Position numbers and translations under genes: made by a program. Below are positions 62,824 to 64,000 of a DNA stretch of 64,000 nt, in pieces. A model generated the notes under the pieces. It searched no databases, was not told where the DNA came from, and worked only from the letters and a program-made list of their open reading frames with translations. Where the stretch lies: positions 62,001-126,000 of the forward strand of contig JAEZFD010000062.1 in assembly GCA_023417655.1 (NCBI GenBank). Reading direction: 5' to 3'. The stretch comes from Planctomycetota bacterium. GTDB taxonomy: Bacteria; Planctomycetota; Planctomycetia; Planctomycetales; Planctomycetaceae. Each line of letters starts with the position of its first letter. The stretch's first letter is position 1.

Positions 62824-63159
62824 TCAGCGGGGAACTTCGACGAAATGCACCGGCATCAGATTTGTCAGGTGCGTGATTTCGAGGACTTCCAGAATATCGT
62901 CTGATGGGTTGTAGAGATGGACATCGACTTTTTCAGACCGAGTCGATGCGAGTAGTCCGAGAAGGCCGCTCGGCAGGAAGCGGACACCTGTCAGGTCAAA
63001 GGCGATGACACTGCATTGGTTCTCGCGAATCAGGGAAATCAGTTCATCGCGACAGCAGGCGACGTTGATATCCGACAGAACGTCGCGACCCCCGAATCCC
63101 ACGACAGTGGTGGGCCCGGTCTGATAAACCTCAAGAATAGGTCTGTTCATGGCGGGCAT
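62824..63159 (-). CDS. STAS-domain protein (anti-sigma-factor-antagonist-like)
   Basis: A 111-residue single-domain protein with the STAS fold. The conserved turn FDLTGVRFLPSGLLGLL places a Ser where SpoIIAA-type antagonists carry the phosphorylated Ser. The family regulates sigma factors through partner switching with an anti-sigma kinase. No kinase or phosphatase gene is visible. It is divergent from the ECF sigma factor gene, with 351 bp between them, but a link is not shown. An ATG three codons later is an alternative start. Confidence 0.82.
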   Translation of the reverse strand: MPAMNRPILEVYQTGPTTVVGFGGRDVLSDINVACCRDELISLIRENQCSVIAFDLTGVRFLPSGLLGLLASTRSEKVDVHLYNPSDDILEVLEITHLTNLMPVHFVEVPR

Positions 63160-63510
63160 GGCGTGAATCCCACTGGGCTGTTGGAGAAGCTCGTCGTCAT
63201 CTCATTGCGCCACTTTCTTATACCCCTTCCAGAGGGGCAGGGAAAGCAGCAGTTTCCGAGATTCGCCTGATCTTCTCCTGATAACGACGAGTTCGCGGCG
63301 CCTATTTCGGGTGGATCGGATCGCATTGTTCGGGTTCAGAGCGAAGAGACGGAATTTCTGATCTCACATCCGACAGGAACTGAAAACTGGGCATCGCAGA
63401 ATTTGCGAGGTCTCCTGGAAATCGGATATAGTGGTCGGGACATTTCCAGTCCTGACTCCCTTCTGAGAGCTGTTCAGTTTGATGATCCCCATCACCTGAT
63501 CCAAACCTGC
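63160..63510. other. Intergenic, 351 bp, divergent promoters
   Basis: This gap separates the STAS gene (minus) from the sigma factor gene (plus). No gene, hairpin or clear promoter was recognised. Confidence 0.4.
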
Positions 63511-64000
63511 ATGACAGATGACGAATTGATGATCCGGGTTCAATGCGGTGAAGGAGATGCCTTCGCTGAGATCGTCGATCGTTATCAGGGAATTCTAACG
63601 GGTTTCTTTCTTCGCAATACTCGCGACCTCCAACTGTCCGAAGACCTGGTCCAGGACACGCTGCTGAAGGTTCACAATCAGGCCTGGGATTATCTTCCGA
63701 CCGGACGTTTTCGGGGCTGGCTCTTTCGGATTGCCCGAAATCATCTGATCGACAATGCCCGCAAACGTTCTCATGACGCGCTGGTCAAATCCATTCAGCG
63801 TCGCCCGGAAGAAGAGAATGATTTGCTGGCTCAATTTGCTGCGGAGTTTCGTCCCCCAGAGACGGATATGGAGCAGCGGGAATTCATCGCCCTCGTCGAC
63901 GAGCTTCTGGCCGAGATTCCAGATGATCAGCGTCAGACGTTTCTCCTGCACCACTATTCCAATCTGAGTCTCGCAGAAGTCGCGGAAATTACTGACGTCC
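63511..64000 (+). CDS. ECF sigma-70 family sigma factor (3' end outside window)
   Basis: The frame starts at ATG 63511 and runs off the window edge after about 163 codons. The protein begins MTDDELMIRVQCGEGDAF, typical of ECF sigma factors. Region 2 is EDLVQDTLLKVHNQAW followed by FRGWLFRIARNHLIDNARKR. Region 4 begins LAEIPDDQRQTFLLHHYSNL and SLAEVAEITD. The frame is also open upstream, but the family normally starts here. ECF sigma factors respond to envelope or other signals through an anti-sigma factor; none is visible. Confidence 0.9.
   Translation, partial: MTDDELMIRVQCGEGDAFAEIVDRYQGILTGFFLRNTRDLQLSEDLVQDTLLKVHNQAWDYLPTGRFRGWLFRIARNHLIDNARKRSHDALVKSIQRRPEEENDLLAQFAAEFRPPETDMEQREFIALVDELLAEIPDDQRQTFLLHHYSNLSLAEVAEITDV

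Overview
The window looks like chromosomal DNA of a planctomycete (Planctomycetota, probably order Planctomycetales). The evidence is a DUF1559 prepilin-type protein, a squalene-hopene cyclase, a 3-domain SGNH/alpha-beta hydrolase, a ThuA-like secreted protein, several HExxH/lipoprotein families typical of the group, an enlarged signal peptidase I, and generally long monocistronic genes on both strands with moderate-high G+C. This assignment rests on gene content, not on a marker RNA: I found no rRNA, tRNA, CRISPR array, insertion sequence or phage gene.

Layout. 1-6.9 kb: the 3' part of a giant membrane-anchored protein of unknown function. 7.0-16.6 kb, all on the minus strand: a DPM1-like glycosyltransferase, a Tat-exported phosphoesterase, CstA, an Nramp-like transporter, YidC and a small YfcE-type phosphoesterase. 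16.6-22.1 kb: priA facing an unknown lipoprotein, then ribD. 22.1-32.8 kb, minus strand: a secreted hydrolase, an aminotransferase-astA pair, smc, a FlgI-like/HEAT lipoprotein and a zinc-ribbon membrane protein. 33.1-36.4 kb is gene-poor and rich in small elements: a 29-codon basic protein under a promoter with a palindromic spacer, a leader peptide in front of an RRM RNA-binding protein, about 1 kb with no recognisable gene, and a prepilin-like peptide with a strong terminator. 36.4-47.3 kb: a class I aminotransferase, the SGNH/alpha-beta hydrolase, a short DnaA, squalene-hopene cyclase, signal peptidase I and an AraC/XylR-type regulator. 47.6-52.7 kb: a DUF1559 protein, a small lipoprotein, an unknown secreted protein, a ThuA protein and an Mrp ATPase. 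53.0-59.3 kb: an apparent plus-strand operon of a YhaO-like protein, a YhaN-like ATPase, a zinc metallopeptidase lipoprotein and a DUF456 protein. 59.3-64 kb: a GT-C-like/TPR membrane protein, a STAS protein and the start of an ECF sigma factor cut by the window edge.

Most genes are housekeeping or envelope genes that do not form one pathway. The most unusual features are: (1) the YhaO-like member of the YhaO/YhaN pair has lost every expected metal-ligand motif while its ATPase partner looks intact; (2) the Mrp ATPase lacks the segment that normally carries the CxxC cluster ligand; (3) signal peptidase I has a four-cysteine insertion and a large beta-rich insertion between its catalytic boxes; (4) a FlgI-like domain is combined with HEAT-like repeats in a lipoprotein; (5) the DnaA protein consists only of the AAA+ and DNA-binding domains; (6) there are several well-formed cis elements, including a 12-bp inverted repeat that buries a Shine-Dalgarno sequence, a palindrome filling a promoter spacer, and a leader peptide with a strong ribosome site. 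No clear defence island or mobile system was found.
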